A stretch of DNA of 37,973 nt from an uncultured Collinsella sp. (GTDB taxonomy: Bacteria; Actinomycetota; Coriobacteriia; Coriobacteriales; Coriobacteriaceae), in the NCBI GenBank assembly GCA_900541195.1, contig UQIY01000020.1, forward strand, positions 1-37,973. Direction: 5' to 3'. The stretch's first letter is position 1. Every line of letters starts with the position of its first letter. A program made the position numbers and the translations under genes. Below, in pieces: positions 7,893-14,636 of this stretch. The notes under the pieces are model-generated. The model saw only the letters and a list, made by a program, of their open reading frames with translations, ran no database searches and was not told where the DNA came from.

Positions 7893-7974
7893 AAATTGAA
7901 CTTTCGAATGAGGTACGGCGCTATACTGCTTGCTAAATTGAACCCTGGTTCAATTCGTGTTCTATAAATTGAAC
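7893..7974 (+). promoter_or_regulatory. Cluster of AATTGAAC operator boxes upstream of the XRE-aminotransferase gene
   Basis: The octamer AATTGAAC occurs at 7894-7901, as a perfect palindrome with a 2-base centre at 7936-7955 (AATTGAACC and its complement) and again at 7967-7974. A -10-like TATACT at 7922-7927 lies between the first box and the palindrome. The layout suggests repression, probably by the XRE domain of the gene directly downstream (inference). Confidence 0.6.
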
Positions 7975-7995
7975 TTTGCCAGCAAGGAGGTTCTA

Positions 7996-9516
7996 GTGGC
8001 CCAAGAGACGTTTAGCGATCGCCTGCGACAGGCTATGTCCGATCGCGACGTTCGCCAGTCGGACGTGATCCGCGCATCAGAGATGCTCGGCAAAAAACTC
8101 GGCAAGAGTCAGATGAGCCAATATGTGAGCGGCAAGACGATTCCGCGGCGCGATGTGGCTGAGCTGCTCGCCCGTATTTTGGAGGTCGATGTTACCTGGC
8201 TGCTTGCCGGCGACGCCGATCAAGGCGAGGCATCATCACCCCGCAACGATTCCAAGCCCGAACCCCATCCCTCAGCTCAAATTGCAAGGAGCACCACCAT
8301 GCGCACTTTTTCTAAATCCACCAAGCTCGATAACGTCCTGTATGACGTTCGCGGCCCCGTCGTCGACGAGGCCGCCCGTATGGAGGACGAGGGCGAGCGC
8401 ATCCTCAAGCTCAATATCGGTAACCCGGCGCCCTTCGGTTTCCGCACGCCCGATGAGGTCATCAAGGACATGCGCCAGCAGCTGCCCGACTGCGAAGGCT
8501 ATTCCAACTCGCGCGGCCTGTTCTCCGCGCGCAAGGCGATCATGCAGTATTCGCAGATCAAGGGCCTGCCCAACGTTCAGATGGAGCATATCTACACGGG
8601 CAACGGCGTGTCCGAGCTCATTCAGCTTTCGATGAACGCGCTGCTCGACAACGGCGACGAGATTCTGATTCCCAGCCCCGACTATCCGCTCTGGACGGCG
8701 TGTGCAACCCTTGCCGGCGGTCATCCCGTACATTATCTGTGTGATGAGCAGGCGGATTGGTATCCCGACTTGGAGGATATGGAGTCCAAGATCACGAGCG
8801 CGACCAAAGCCCTCGTCATCATCAACCCCAACAACCCCACGGGTTCTGTCTATCCGCGCGAGGTGCTCGAGGGCATCGTCGAGATTGCACGCAGGCATCA
8901 GCTGATGATCTTTGCCGATGAGATCTACGACCGCCTGTGCATGGACGGCTACGAGCACGTCTCGATTGCCTCGCTCGCCCCCGACCTGCCCTGTGTCACC
9001 TTTAGCGGCCTTTCCAAGTCGCACATGATCGCGGGCTATCGCATTGGCTGGATGGTGCTTTCGGGCAACCAGCGCTGCATGAGCGACTTCATCATGGGCA
9101 TCAACATGCTCTCCAACATGCGCCTGTGCTCCAACGTGCCGGCTCAGTCGATCGTCCAGACGGCGCTCGGCGGCCATCAGTCCGTTAACGACTACATCCG
9201 TCCCGGCGGCCGTGTCTACGAGCAGCGCAACTTTGTGTATGAGGCGCTCAACAAGATTGACGGCATCTCGGTGGTCAAGCCGCGCGCGGCGTTCTACATC
9301 TTCCCCAAGATGGATGTTAAGAAGTTCAACATCACCGATGACGAGCAGTTTGCCCTCGACCTGCTGCACGAGAAGAAGATTCTGATCACGCGCGGCGGCG
9401 GCTTTAACTGGGCCGAGCCCGATCACTTCCGCATCGTGTACCTGCCGCGCATGGAAGTGCTCAAAGAGTCGCTCGAAGACCTCGCCGACTTCTTCGACCA
9501 TTACCGCCAAAGCTAG
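7996..9516 (+). CDS. XRE helix-turn-helix fused to AlaA-type alanine aminotransferase
   Basis: A 506-residue fusion. Residues about 5-70 form an XRE/lambda-repressor-like HTH (SQMSQYVSGKTIPRRDVAELL), residues 72-101 a polar linker, and 102-506 a class I PLP aminotransferase strongly resembling E. coli AlaA (pyruvate-glutamate transamination). Catalytic landmarks are NPNNPTG, the DEIYD block and the PLP lysine in SGLSKSHMIAGYRIGW, Lys341 overall and Lys240 counted from Met102, the AlaA numbering. AAGGAGG five bases before GTG 7996 fixes the start. The ORF extends to 7957 without support. The architecture exists in databases as a bifunctional HTH/aminotransferase family, but its regulatory role is, to my knowledge, poorly defined. 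An internal ribosome binding site precedes Met102 (8286-8301). A terminator follows. Confidence 0.92.
   Translation: MAQETFSDRLRQAMSDRDVRQSDVIRASEMLGKKLGKSQMSQYVSGKTIPRRDVAELLARILEVDVTWLLAGDADQGEASSPRNDSKPEPHPSAQIARSTTMRTFSKSTKLDNVLYDVRGPVVDEAARMEDEGERILKLNIGNPAPFGFRTPDEVIKDMRQQLPDCEGYSNSRGLFSARKAIMQYSQIKGLPNVQMEHIYTGNGVSELIQLSMNALLDNGDEILIPSPDYPLWTACATLAGGHPVHYLCDEQADWYPDLEDMESKITSATKALVIINPNNPTGSVYPREVLEGIVEIARRHQLMIFADEIYDRLCMDGYEHVSIASLAPDLPCVTFSGLSKSHMIAGYRIGWMVLSGNQRCMSDFIMGINMLSNMRLCSNVPAQSIVQTALGGHQSVNDYIRPGGRVYEQRNFVYEALNKIDGISVVKPRAAFYIFPKMDVKKFNITDDEQFALDLLHEKKILITRGGGFNWAEPDHFRIVYLPRMEVLKESLEDLADFFDHYRQS
8286..8301 (+). promoter_or_regulatory. Internal Shine-Dalgarno and start codon for a free AlaA domain
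   Basis: AAGGAG (8286-8291) stands 7 bases before an in-frame ATG (8299-8301). Translation from it would give a 405-residue protein beginning MRTFSKSTKLDNVLYDVRGP, which matches the natural start of stand-alone AlaA. Confidence 0.55.
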
Positions 9517-9540
9517 TGGGATAGAAGCTCCGCACTATGA

Positions 9541-9580
9541 AAAGCTCCCTGCAGTTGTTTTGCTGCAGGGAGCTTTTTTG
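9541..9580. terminator. Bidirectional terminator between the XRE-AlaA gene and the deformylase gene
   Basis: A perfect 15-bp stem (AAAAGCTCCCTGCAG and its complement) has an 8-base loop, TTTTTT on the plus side and TTTT on the minus side, between convergent genes. Confidence 0.9.
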
Positions 9581-9591
9581 AATCGGCGGAA

Positions 9592-10002
9592 CTAGATCAC
9601 TATCCCAGTGCAGTGGTCGATTTCGTGCTGGATGATCTCGGCGGTGTAGCCCGAGAAGTTTTTGATGCGGTGGACAAAGTTCTCGTCCAAATACTCAACC
9701 TTAATGCGGCGATAGCGGGTGCAGGGACGCTCGCCGATCAGCGAGAGGCATCTTTCGCTCGTCTGATAGGCATTGACCTGTTCAAGAATTTGAGGGTTGT
9801 ACATCAGGAGCGCCCTGTTGCCGTCCTTTACGCAGATGATGCGTTTGCGCACACCGATCATGTTGGCGGCGAGCCCCACGCACTTGTGCTCATGCTCGTG
9901 GAGTGTATCCAGGAGGTCCTGCCCGGTCGCGGCATCGTCGGGCCCCGCGTCTTCGGAAGGCAGGCGCAAAAAGAACTCGGATTTCATGATGGGCTTAATC
10001 AT
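9592..10002 (-). CDS. Peptide deformylase (short AANMIG subfamily)
   Basis: This 136-residue protein should remove the N-formyl group from nascent polypeptides. Motif 1 is VGLAANMIG (42-50), motif 2 is ERCLSL with Cys85, and motif 3 is QHEIDH with His126, Glu127 and His130, so the metal ligands and catalytic Glu are all present. Met replaces the usual Gln in motif 1; as I recall, short Firmicutes deformylases share this AANMIG form, so it looks like a subfamily trait rather than damage. The frame is open to 10218, but GAGGAG before the ATG at 10002 and the family start MIKPIMKSEFF fix the beginning. It is short compared with E. coli Def (169). A longer housekeeping def probably exists elsewhere. 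Confidence 0.88.
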   Translation of the reverse strand: MIKPIMKSEFFLRLPSEDAGPDDAATGQDLLDTLHEHEHKCVGLAANMIGVRKRIICVKDGNRALLMYNPQILEQVNAYQTSERCLSLIGERPCTRYRRIKVEYLDENFVHRIKNFSGYTAEIIQHEIDHCTGIVI

Positions 10003-10153
10003 GGCGGGCTCCTCATGTCTTATGCTTTCGTGGACTTTTAATAATAGCGCGGAAGGAAAGCTGCGCGTCCGCGTTACAATCTTTTGACGTTGGACCATGT
10101 TGCCAGATTCGTCGTGTACGGCGTCTGGCGTAAGTCTAGGGCTCATTTTTCGC

Positions 10154-10199
10154 CTTGGACTGTTCCTCTGGGGCGATGCGACTGTCGTTCCAAGAGGAA
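10154..10199 (+). promoter_or_regulatory. Leader with mutually exclusive hairpins hiding the efflux-gene ribosome binding site
   Basis: TTCCTCT (10163-10169) is a perfect complement of AGAGGAA (10193-10199), which holds the start of the ribosome binding site AGGAAGGA. CTTGGA (10154-10159) also pairs with TCCAAG (10189-10194). The two right arms overlap, so only one helix can form at a time. Confidence 0.45.
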
Positions 10200-10207
10200 G
10201 GAAATGC

Positions 10208-11623
10208 ATGGGGAGCAAATCTCAGCAACAAGTTCAAGTAACGCCATCGGCCACTGCGGCGCTTCTCGTCGTTATGTATATTGCAGCCTTTGTTGCCGCG
10301 TTTAACGAGAACATCATTAACGTGGCGTTGCACGACATTATGGCAGCCTTTTCGGTGAGTGCCACCACGGCGCAGTGGCTCGTTTCGGGCTACATGATCG
10401 TGACGTCGATCTTTACGGCCATCATGGCCTTCCTGTCCGGCCGTTTCTCGACGCGCAAGCTGTTGTTTTTCGCATGCGGATGTATGGTCGCCGGCGAAGT
10501 CCTGTGTCTGATCGCTCCGTCGTTTAGCGTTTTGCTGCCAAGTCGTATTTTGCAGGCTGCGGGATCGGGCATCTTGTTCCCGCTCATGATGAACGTGGTG
10601 CTGTCTTGCGCCCCGCGCGAGAAGCTCGGTCTGTATCTTAGCCTGGGCGGTGCCTGCATTACGCTAGGGCCGGCGTTTGGACCCGTAATCAGCGGTCTTA
10701 TGTGCACGTTGTTCGGCTGGAGGGCGGTGTTCGTAGTGCCGCTGGTGGGCGGCATTGTGGTCGCTGCGGCGGGCGTTAAGCTTGTTCAGAATGTCGGAGA
10801 GCGCTCGAGCACCACGCTTGATATTCTGTCGGTTGTTTTGCTCGCCGCCGGCATTACGGCATTTGCGTATTCCGCAGGCGAGTTCTCGACCAATCTGATT
10901 GCCGGTATCGTGGCGCTCTTCGCCGCTGTTGTGCTGCTCGGCCTGTTTGCGGCCCGCCAGCTCAAGCTCGAGCATCCGGTGCTTAACGTGCGTCCCATGG
11001 CGAGCGTTCGTTTTTGGCCTGCGTGTCTGCTTGTGGTGGTGTCGATGATGACGACGTTCTCGATGAGCGTTTTGTTGCCGCTCTATTTTGAGGGCGCATA
11101 CGGCATGACCGCACTTGTTGCGGGCCTGCTCATTTTGCCGGCGATTGCCTGCAACGCCGTGACCTCGATTGTGGGCGGACGCGTGATGGACGCCCGTGGT
11201 GCATGGCCGCTGCTGCCGGTCGGCTTTGCCCTGATTGCCGTGGGGCAGACTGCAATCTCGATGACGGCGGCAAGCATGAACATCGGCGTTGTCGTGGCAC
11301 TGACCGTTGCAGTGTATGCCGGAGTCGGTTTGGTGCTGAGCCCCTCGCAGACGGCCGGCTTGGAGACGCTGCCTGCCGCTGAACATCCTCACGGAACGGC
11401 ATTGCTCAACACGTGGAACATGATTGCCGCATCGTTTGGCCCGTCGCTGTTTATCGGCCTGCTCTCGAGTTCTGCGGCGACCGCCGACGCCGCTGGCGCT
11501 GCGACGGACGTTGCCCAGGCGATTGGATTTGCAGCTGCCGTGCGTGTGGCGGCCGTGATTGCCGTGGTCGGGTTCGTGGCGTCGCTGGTGTACGCTCGTC
11601 GCGAGTCGCACATGTCGCATTAA
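10208..11623 (+). CDS. MFS drug efflux transporter (DHA2-like)
   Basis: A 471-residue inner-membrane transporter. The N-terminal helices carry the DHA2-style block FNENIINVALHDIMAAF followed by TTAQWLVSGYMIVTSI, then the loop SGRFSTRKLLF. Motif C appears as GPAFGPVISGLM. Length and hydrophobic pattern fit 12 to 14 helices, exporting drugs or toxic metabolites by proton antiport. The ORF extends to 10097, but AGGAAGGA upstream of ATG 10208 and the start of homology fix the N-terminus. A TACAAT -10-like box at 10075-10080 would give a leader of about 120 bases, which contains competing hairpins around the ribosome binding site. It is divergent from the deformylase gene and is a single-gene unit. 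Confidence 0.88.
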   Translation: MGSKSQQQVQVTPSATAALLVVMYIAAFVAAFNENIINVALHDIMAAFSVSATTAQWLVSGYMIVTSIFTAIMAFLSGRFSTRKLLFFACGCMVAGEVLCLIAPSFSVLLPSRILQAAGSGILFPLMMNVVLSCAPREKLGLYLSLGGACITLGPAFGPVISGLMCTLFGWRAVFVVPLVGGIVVAAAGVKLVQNVGERSSTTLDILSVVLLAAGITAFAYSAGEFSTNLIAGIVALFAAVVLLGLFAARQLKLEHPVLNVRPMASVRFWPACLLVVVSMMTTFSMSVLLPLYFEGAYGMTALVAGLLILPAIACNAVTSIVGGRVMDARGAWPLLPVGFALIAVGQTAISMTAASMNIGVVVALTVAVYAGVGLVLSPSQTAGLETLPAAEHPHGTALLNTWNMIAASFGPSLFIGLLSSSAATADAAGAATDVAQAIGFAAAVRVAAVIAVVGFVASLVYARRESHMSH

Positions 11624-11775
11624 TGTGTGCACATAGATTCTGCAGCTAGATTGGATGGCGACACCATAAACTAATGGACGTTTTGCCGAGAGGCATGAAT
11701 GTTTAAAGCGCAAAGAGTGCGCGACGGGCCCCGCGAATGGGGCGATGATGCCCGAGAGGGCCAAGAAGGAGTCTC

Positions 11776-12579
11776 ATGTCCGAGAACGAAGAGATCATGA
11801 ACGAGACCGAGAACGAGACCATGGCTGCCGAGGTTGAGGCAGTCGAGACCGTGGAGACCGAAGCTGCCGAGGTTGAGGCTGCTGACGAGGTTTCCGCCGA
11901 GGAGGAGGCCGAGGTTGTCGAGGCCGCCGTTGATTACGATGACGAAGAGCTGATGGACAAGATGCAGAAGGCCGCCCGCCTGCTGCGTAGCCGTCGCTTT
12001 GCTATTTCCAAGGAGGAGGAGGCCAAGGCCGAGCGCATGGCGAACATCGAGCGCGCCATCAAGCTTCTTGACCTCAAGCCCAAGATGGAGCAGAAGGAAA
12101 TGTCCGACCTGCTGGGCATGCGCCTCCGTGAGCTCGATGGCCTGATGGCCGAGGCCGAGGCTGCCGATCTGGTCGGCCGCATCGACGACGCCGAGGGCGA
12201 TATGCGCAAGATCGTCGTCTTCGCTGCCGAGGATGCCGCTGAGGGCCTGGTCGAGCTTGCCAACAAGAAGGAGAAGCTCCTGCCCGAGCTTTCTTACGAG
12301 GAGGCCACCGAGCTGATGGCCGCTCTCGATAAGGTTATCGCTCCGCTCGTCGCCATGGGCCTGGACGAGGACCGCGGTCCTCGCGGCGGCCGTGACGACC
12401 GTGGTGGCCGCGGCGGCGACCGTGGCGGTCGCGGCGGCTTTGGCGGCAACCGTGGTGGCTATGGCGACCGCGGCGGCAACCGTGGCGGCTTCGGCGGCAA
12501 CCGTGGTAACGACCGCGGCGGTCGCGGTGGCGATCGTGGCGGCCGCAACGGCGGCGGCTTCCGCGGCAATCGTTTTTAG
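11776..12579 (+). CDS. Acidic protein with C-terminal RGG-repeat tail
   Basis: A 267-residue protein of three parts. Residues 1-52 are very acidic, mostly Glu, Ala and Val. Residues 53-198 form a helical core that may include a winged-helix-like unit (KPKMEQKEMSDLLGMRLREL). Residues 199-267 are an RGG/GGN/GGF low-complexity tail with over a dozen Arg-Gly-Gly units and Phe/Tyr spacers, of the kind that binds RNA and promotes condensation in other proteins. No membrane segment or signal peptide is seen. AAGGAG lies 7 bases before ATG 11776. The gene stands alone. I do not recognise a named family; an RNA-binding or nucleoid-associated role is inference from the tail. Confidence 0.85.
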   Translation: MSENEEIMNETENETMAAEVEAVETVETEAAEVEAADEVSAEEEAEVVEAAVDYDDEELMDKMQKAARLLRSRRFAISKEEEAKAERMANIERAIKLLDLKPKMEQKEMSDLLGMRLRELDGLMAEAEAADLVGRIDDAEGDMRKIVVFAAEDAAEGLVELANKKEKLLPELSYEEATELMAALDKVIAPLVAMGLDEDRGPRGGRDDRGGRGGDRGGRGGFGGNRGGYGDRGGNRGGFGGNRGNDRGGRGGDRGGRNGGGFRGNRF

Positions 12580-12655
12580 TTACGGCGTTTTACCAAACGC
12601 CGTAACGGGCCGACGCTGCGCGGGCCGCATTTGGACAATCTGACGTTCAACTTCA

Positions 12656-12690
12656 AGGGCGCGACCAGAAGGTCAGCGCCCTTTCGTTTC
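12656..12690 (+). terminator. Terminator of the RGG-protein gene
   Basis: AGGGCGC-GACC (12656-12666) pairs with GGTC-A-GCGCCCT (12671-12682) around an AGAA loop with one bulged A, then TTTCGTTTC. Confidence 0.65.
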
Positions 12691-12824
12691 ACGCCACCTT
12701 GTCACAAATGCGACCCGCTCGCTGACTTATGCTCAACCTATGGCGTCATCTCGCCCCAAAAGGGCCTCCCTCGCTCTGGCGGGTTTTCGCTGTCGGCAGC
12801 AAAATATCGGCGTTGCCTTGATCC

Positions 12825-12878
12825 AAACCTACCAAAAGGGGGACAAGTTTATTTTGGTCGGTTTTATCTGGGCAAACG
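12825..12878 (+). repeat. Repeat A, copy 1 (hairpin with GGGGGACA core)
   Basis: AACCTACCAAAA pairs imperfectly with TTTTGGTCGGTT around GGGGGACAAGTTTA, and is followed by TTATCTGGGCAAACG. A copy matching at about 47 of 53 positions lies on the opposite strand at 35537-35588, so this is a dispersed repeat. Confidence 0.75.
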
Positions 12879-12902
12879 TGGTCGTCTATCGCAATGTAGT
12901 CA

Positions 12903-12951
12903 TTGGGGATGTTCTTGTTGGACTAGTCGTTTAAGAACGTCCCCAACGACT
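12903..12951. repeat. Hairpin B (TTGGGGAYGTTCTT arms)
   Basis: The 14-base arms at 12903-12916 and 12933-12946 pair with one G-U. An alternative helix, AGTCGTT (12925-12931) with AACGACT (12945-12951), would compete with it. It lies 42 bases past the pdxT stop on the minus strand and may end that transcript, though no T tract follows. Confidence 0.55.
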
Positions 12952-12992
12952 GCATAGCATGAGAGTGGAAATCTACGCTCGTTCGTTTTTGC

Positions 12993-13580
12993 CTACATTT
13001 GGAGGAAGAGCTCGTGGAGGCGGGCGTCGTCGTCGAGCTCGGGGTGGAAGGTGACGCCGAGCTGGTTGTCTTGACGGGCGGCGACGATGCGGCCATCGAC
13101 TTCGGACAGGGCCTTGGCATTGCCGTGCACCTTGACGATGCGGGGTGCACGGATAAACGTCAGCGGCACTTCACCGTCGATACCGTCTACCCGCCCCTTG
13201 GTGCGAAAGCTGCCGAGCTGTCTGCCATAGGCATTACGCTCAACGAGCACATCCATGGTTGCCAGGCGCGGCGTCCCCTTATCGTCGTGGGCGGCAAGGT
13301 CGCGCGCCAGCAGAATCAAGCCGGCGCAAGTCCCCAATACAGGCATGCCTTCAACAATGCGGATGCGAAGCCCCTCGAGCATACCGAGTTCGGCAAGTAG
13401 CTTGCCCTGAACGGTGGACTCGCCGCCGGGGAGGACCAGGCGGTCAAAGTTCTGCTGCAAATCGGCCGCCTGCCTCAGCTCAATACAGTGCGCGCCCAGC
13501 TCAGATAGTCTTGCCTCGTGCTCGGCAAAAGCGCCTTGGACCGCCAGCACGGCGACCGTTTGGTCTGCATAATCGCTCAT
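12993..13580 (-). CDS. pdxT: PdxT, glutaminase subunit of pyridoxal 5'-phosphate synthase
   Basis: A 195-residue class I glutamine amidotransferase that hydrolyses glutamine and channels ammonia to PdxS for vitamin B6 (PLP) synthesis. The catalytic triad is visible: Cys85 in LGTCAGLI, His179 and Glu181 in TFHPEL. The family blocks VLAVQGAFAEH, LVLPGGEST and RNAYGRQLGSF are present. Length is normal for PdxT. The ATG at 13580 has AAAGGA upstream. It follows pdxS by 20 bases on the same strand, so the two form an operon with pdxS first, controlled presumably by the divergent PdxR. Hairpin B lies downstream. Confidence 0.96.
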   Translation of the reverse strand: MSDYADQTVAVLAVQGAFAEHEARLSELGAHCIELRQAADLQQNFDRLVLPGGESTVQGKLLAELGMLEGLRIRIVEGMPVLGTCAGLILLARDLAAHDDKGTPRLATMDVLVERNAYGRQLGSFRTKGRVDGIDGEVPLTFIRAPRIVKVHGNAKALSEVDGRIVAARQDNQLGVTFHPELDDDARLHELFLQM

Positions 13581-13600
13581 GTGCGATCCTTTCTGCTGGA

Positions 13601-14491
13601 CTAGCGCCCGCGCTCCTCCATGATGATCTCGATCTCGTCGGCGTTGATGCCCACCATGGCCTCGCCCAGGTCCTCCGAAAGCCCGGCGATGAGTTTGGCA
13701 TCGGTGAAGTTTGCCACGGCCTTGACGATGGCGGCGGCGCGCTTAGCGGGGTCGCCGCTCTTAAAGATACCCGAGCCGACAAAGACGCCCTCGGCACCCA
13801 GCTGCATCATCAACGCGGCGTCGGCGGGGGTCGCTACGCCGCCGGCGGCAAAGTTCACGACGGGAAGCTTGCCCGTGGCATGGACCTCGCGGACCAGTTC
13901 GACCGGAACCTGCAGCTGTTTGGCTGCCTCAAAGAGCTCATCATCGCGCAGAGCGACAACGTCACGGATCTGCTTTTGGATCTTGCGCATGTGGCGCACG
14001 GCTTGGACGACGTCGCCCGTGCCCGGCTCGCCCTTGGTGCGAATCATCGTGGCGCCCTCGGCAACACGGCGCAACGCCTCGCCCAGATCGCGGGCGCCGC
14101 AGACAAACGGCACGTCAAACTGGGTCTTGTCGATGTGATAAACGTCATCGGCGGGGGAGAGAACCTCGGACTCGTCGATGTAATCGATCTCGATGGCCTG
14201 CAGGATCTGCGCCTCGACAATGTGACCGATGCGGCACTTGGCCATGACGGGGATGGAGACGGCCTCTTGGATGCCCTTGATCATCTTGGGATCGCTCATA
14301 CGCGAGACGCCGCCTGCGGCACGGATGTCGGCCGGGATGCGCTCGAGAGCCATGACGGCGCAGGCGCCTGCCTCCTCGGCGATGCGTGCCTGCTCGGGAG
14401 TGGTGACGTCCATGATGACGCCGCCCTTGAGCATCTGCGCGAGCTCGCGGTTGAGTTTGACGCGATCGGCCTTGCTGGTCTGTTCTACCAT
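13601..14491 (-). CDS. pdxS: PdxS, synthase subunit of pyridoxal 5'-phosphate synthase
   Basis: A 296-residue TIM-barrel enzyme that makes PLP from ribose 5-phosphate, glyceraldehyde 3-phosphate and ammonia in a 12+12 complex with PdxT. Asp28 (GGVIMDVTTPEQA), Lys85 (PVMAKCRIGH) and Lys153 (IRTKGEPGTGD) are the substrate-binding and Schiff-base residues known for the family. The phosphate-binding GAEGVFVGSGIF block is intact. The ORF extends to 14533, but AAGGGAG before ATG 14491 and the normal family length support the shorter form. It is the first gene of pdxST, divergent from pdxR. A possible promoter is TTGTAA with TATTTC 17 bases away within 14555-14584. Confidence 0.97.
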   Translation of the reverse strand: MVEQTSKADRVKLNRELAQMLKGGVIMDVTTPEQARIAEEAGACAVMALERIPADIRAAGGVSRMSDPKMIKGIQEAVSIPVMAKCRIGHIVEAQILQAIEIDYIDESEVLSPADDVYHIDKTQFDVPFVCGARDLGEALRRVAEGATMIRTKGEPGTGDVVQAVRHMRKIQKQIRDVVALRDDELFEAAKQLQVPVELVREVHATGKLPVVNFAAGGVATPADAALMMQLGAEGVFVGSGIFKSGDPAKRAAAIVKAVANFTDAKLIAGLSEDLGEAMVGINADEIEIIMEERGR

Positions 14492-14583
14492 GGTTGCTCC
14501 CTTGGTTGGCATGTGCATTGCTTGACGGAACATCCTATCGGGGAGCTGGGTATGGCGAAATACTCAGTTTTCGAGATAATTAC

Positions 14584-14625
14584 AAGGTCAGACTAATACC
14601 AGATTGAACAGCACGATAAGGTCAG
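14584..14625. promoter_or_regulatory. Direct repeats in the pdxST-pdxR intergenic region, candidate PdxR sites
   Basis: AAGGTCAG occurs at 14584-14591 and 14618-14625, 34 bases apart, just upstream of pdxR and on the far side of the candidate pdxS -35. MocR/PdxR regulators commonly bind spaced direct repeats, which makes this the likely operator (inference). Confidence 0.5.
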
Positions 14626-14636
14626 GTGGCAAACAC

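Larger units (their letters stand above)
12580..12992. other. 413-base intergenic stretch with hairpin repeats and no convincing gene
   Basis: After the RGG gene comes a perfect 11-bp hairpin (12580-12605, loop TACC, no T tract) that starts right after its stop codon. A terminator-like hairpin follows (12656-12690), then about 130 bases without a clear feature, then repeat A1 (12825-12878) and hairpin B (12903-12951). The only open frame (12740-12934) runs through these repeats and lacks a ribosome binding site. Confidence 0.7.

Noticed and set aside
8272..9510. A 412-residue minus-strand open frame
   Set aside because: It is antisense to the AlaA domain, which matches a known enzyme throughout.
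9592..10002. Met for Gln in motif 1 of the second deformylase as evidence of inactivation
   Set aside because: The AANMIG form is, as I recall, usual in short Gram-positive deformylases, and metal ligands plus Glu127 are intact.
12397..12579. GGC/CGT-rich tandem repetition as a CRISPR or satellite array
   Set aside because: It is the codon-level repetition of the RGG tail within an intact reading frame.
12740..12934. A 64-residue open frame after the RGG gene
   Set aside because: It runs through hairpin repeats, lacks a ribosome binding site and has no recognisable domain. Part of it resembles the translated repeat A copy 2, as expected from shared DNA.
13259..14596. A 445-residue plus-strand open frame
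   Set aside because: It lies antisense to pdxT and pdxS, which have full catalytic residues; the translated sequence is His/Asp/Gly/Leu-rich in the style of a shadow frame in high-GC DNA.
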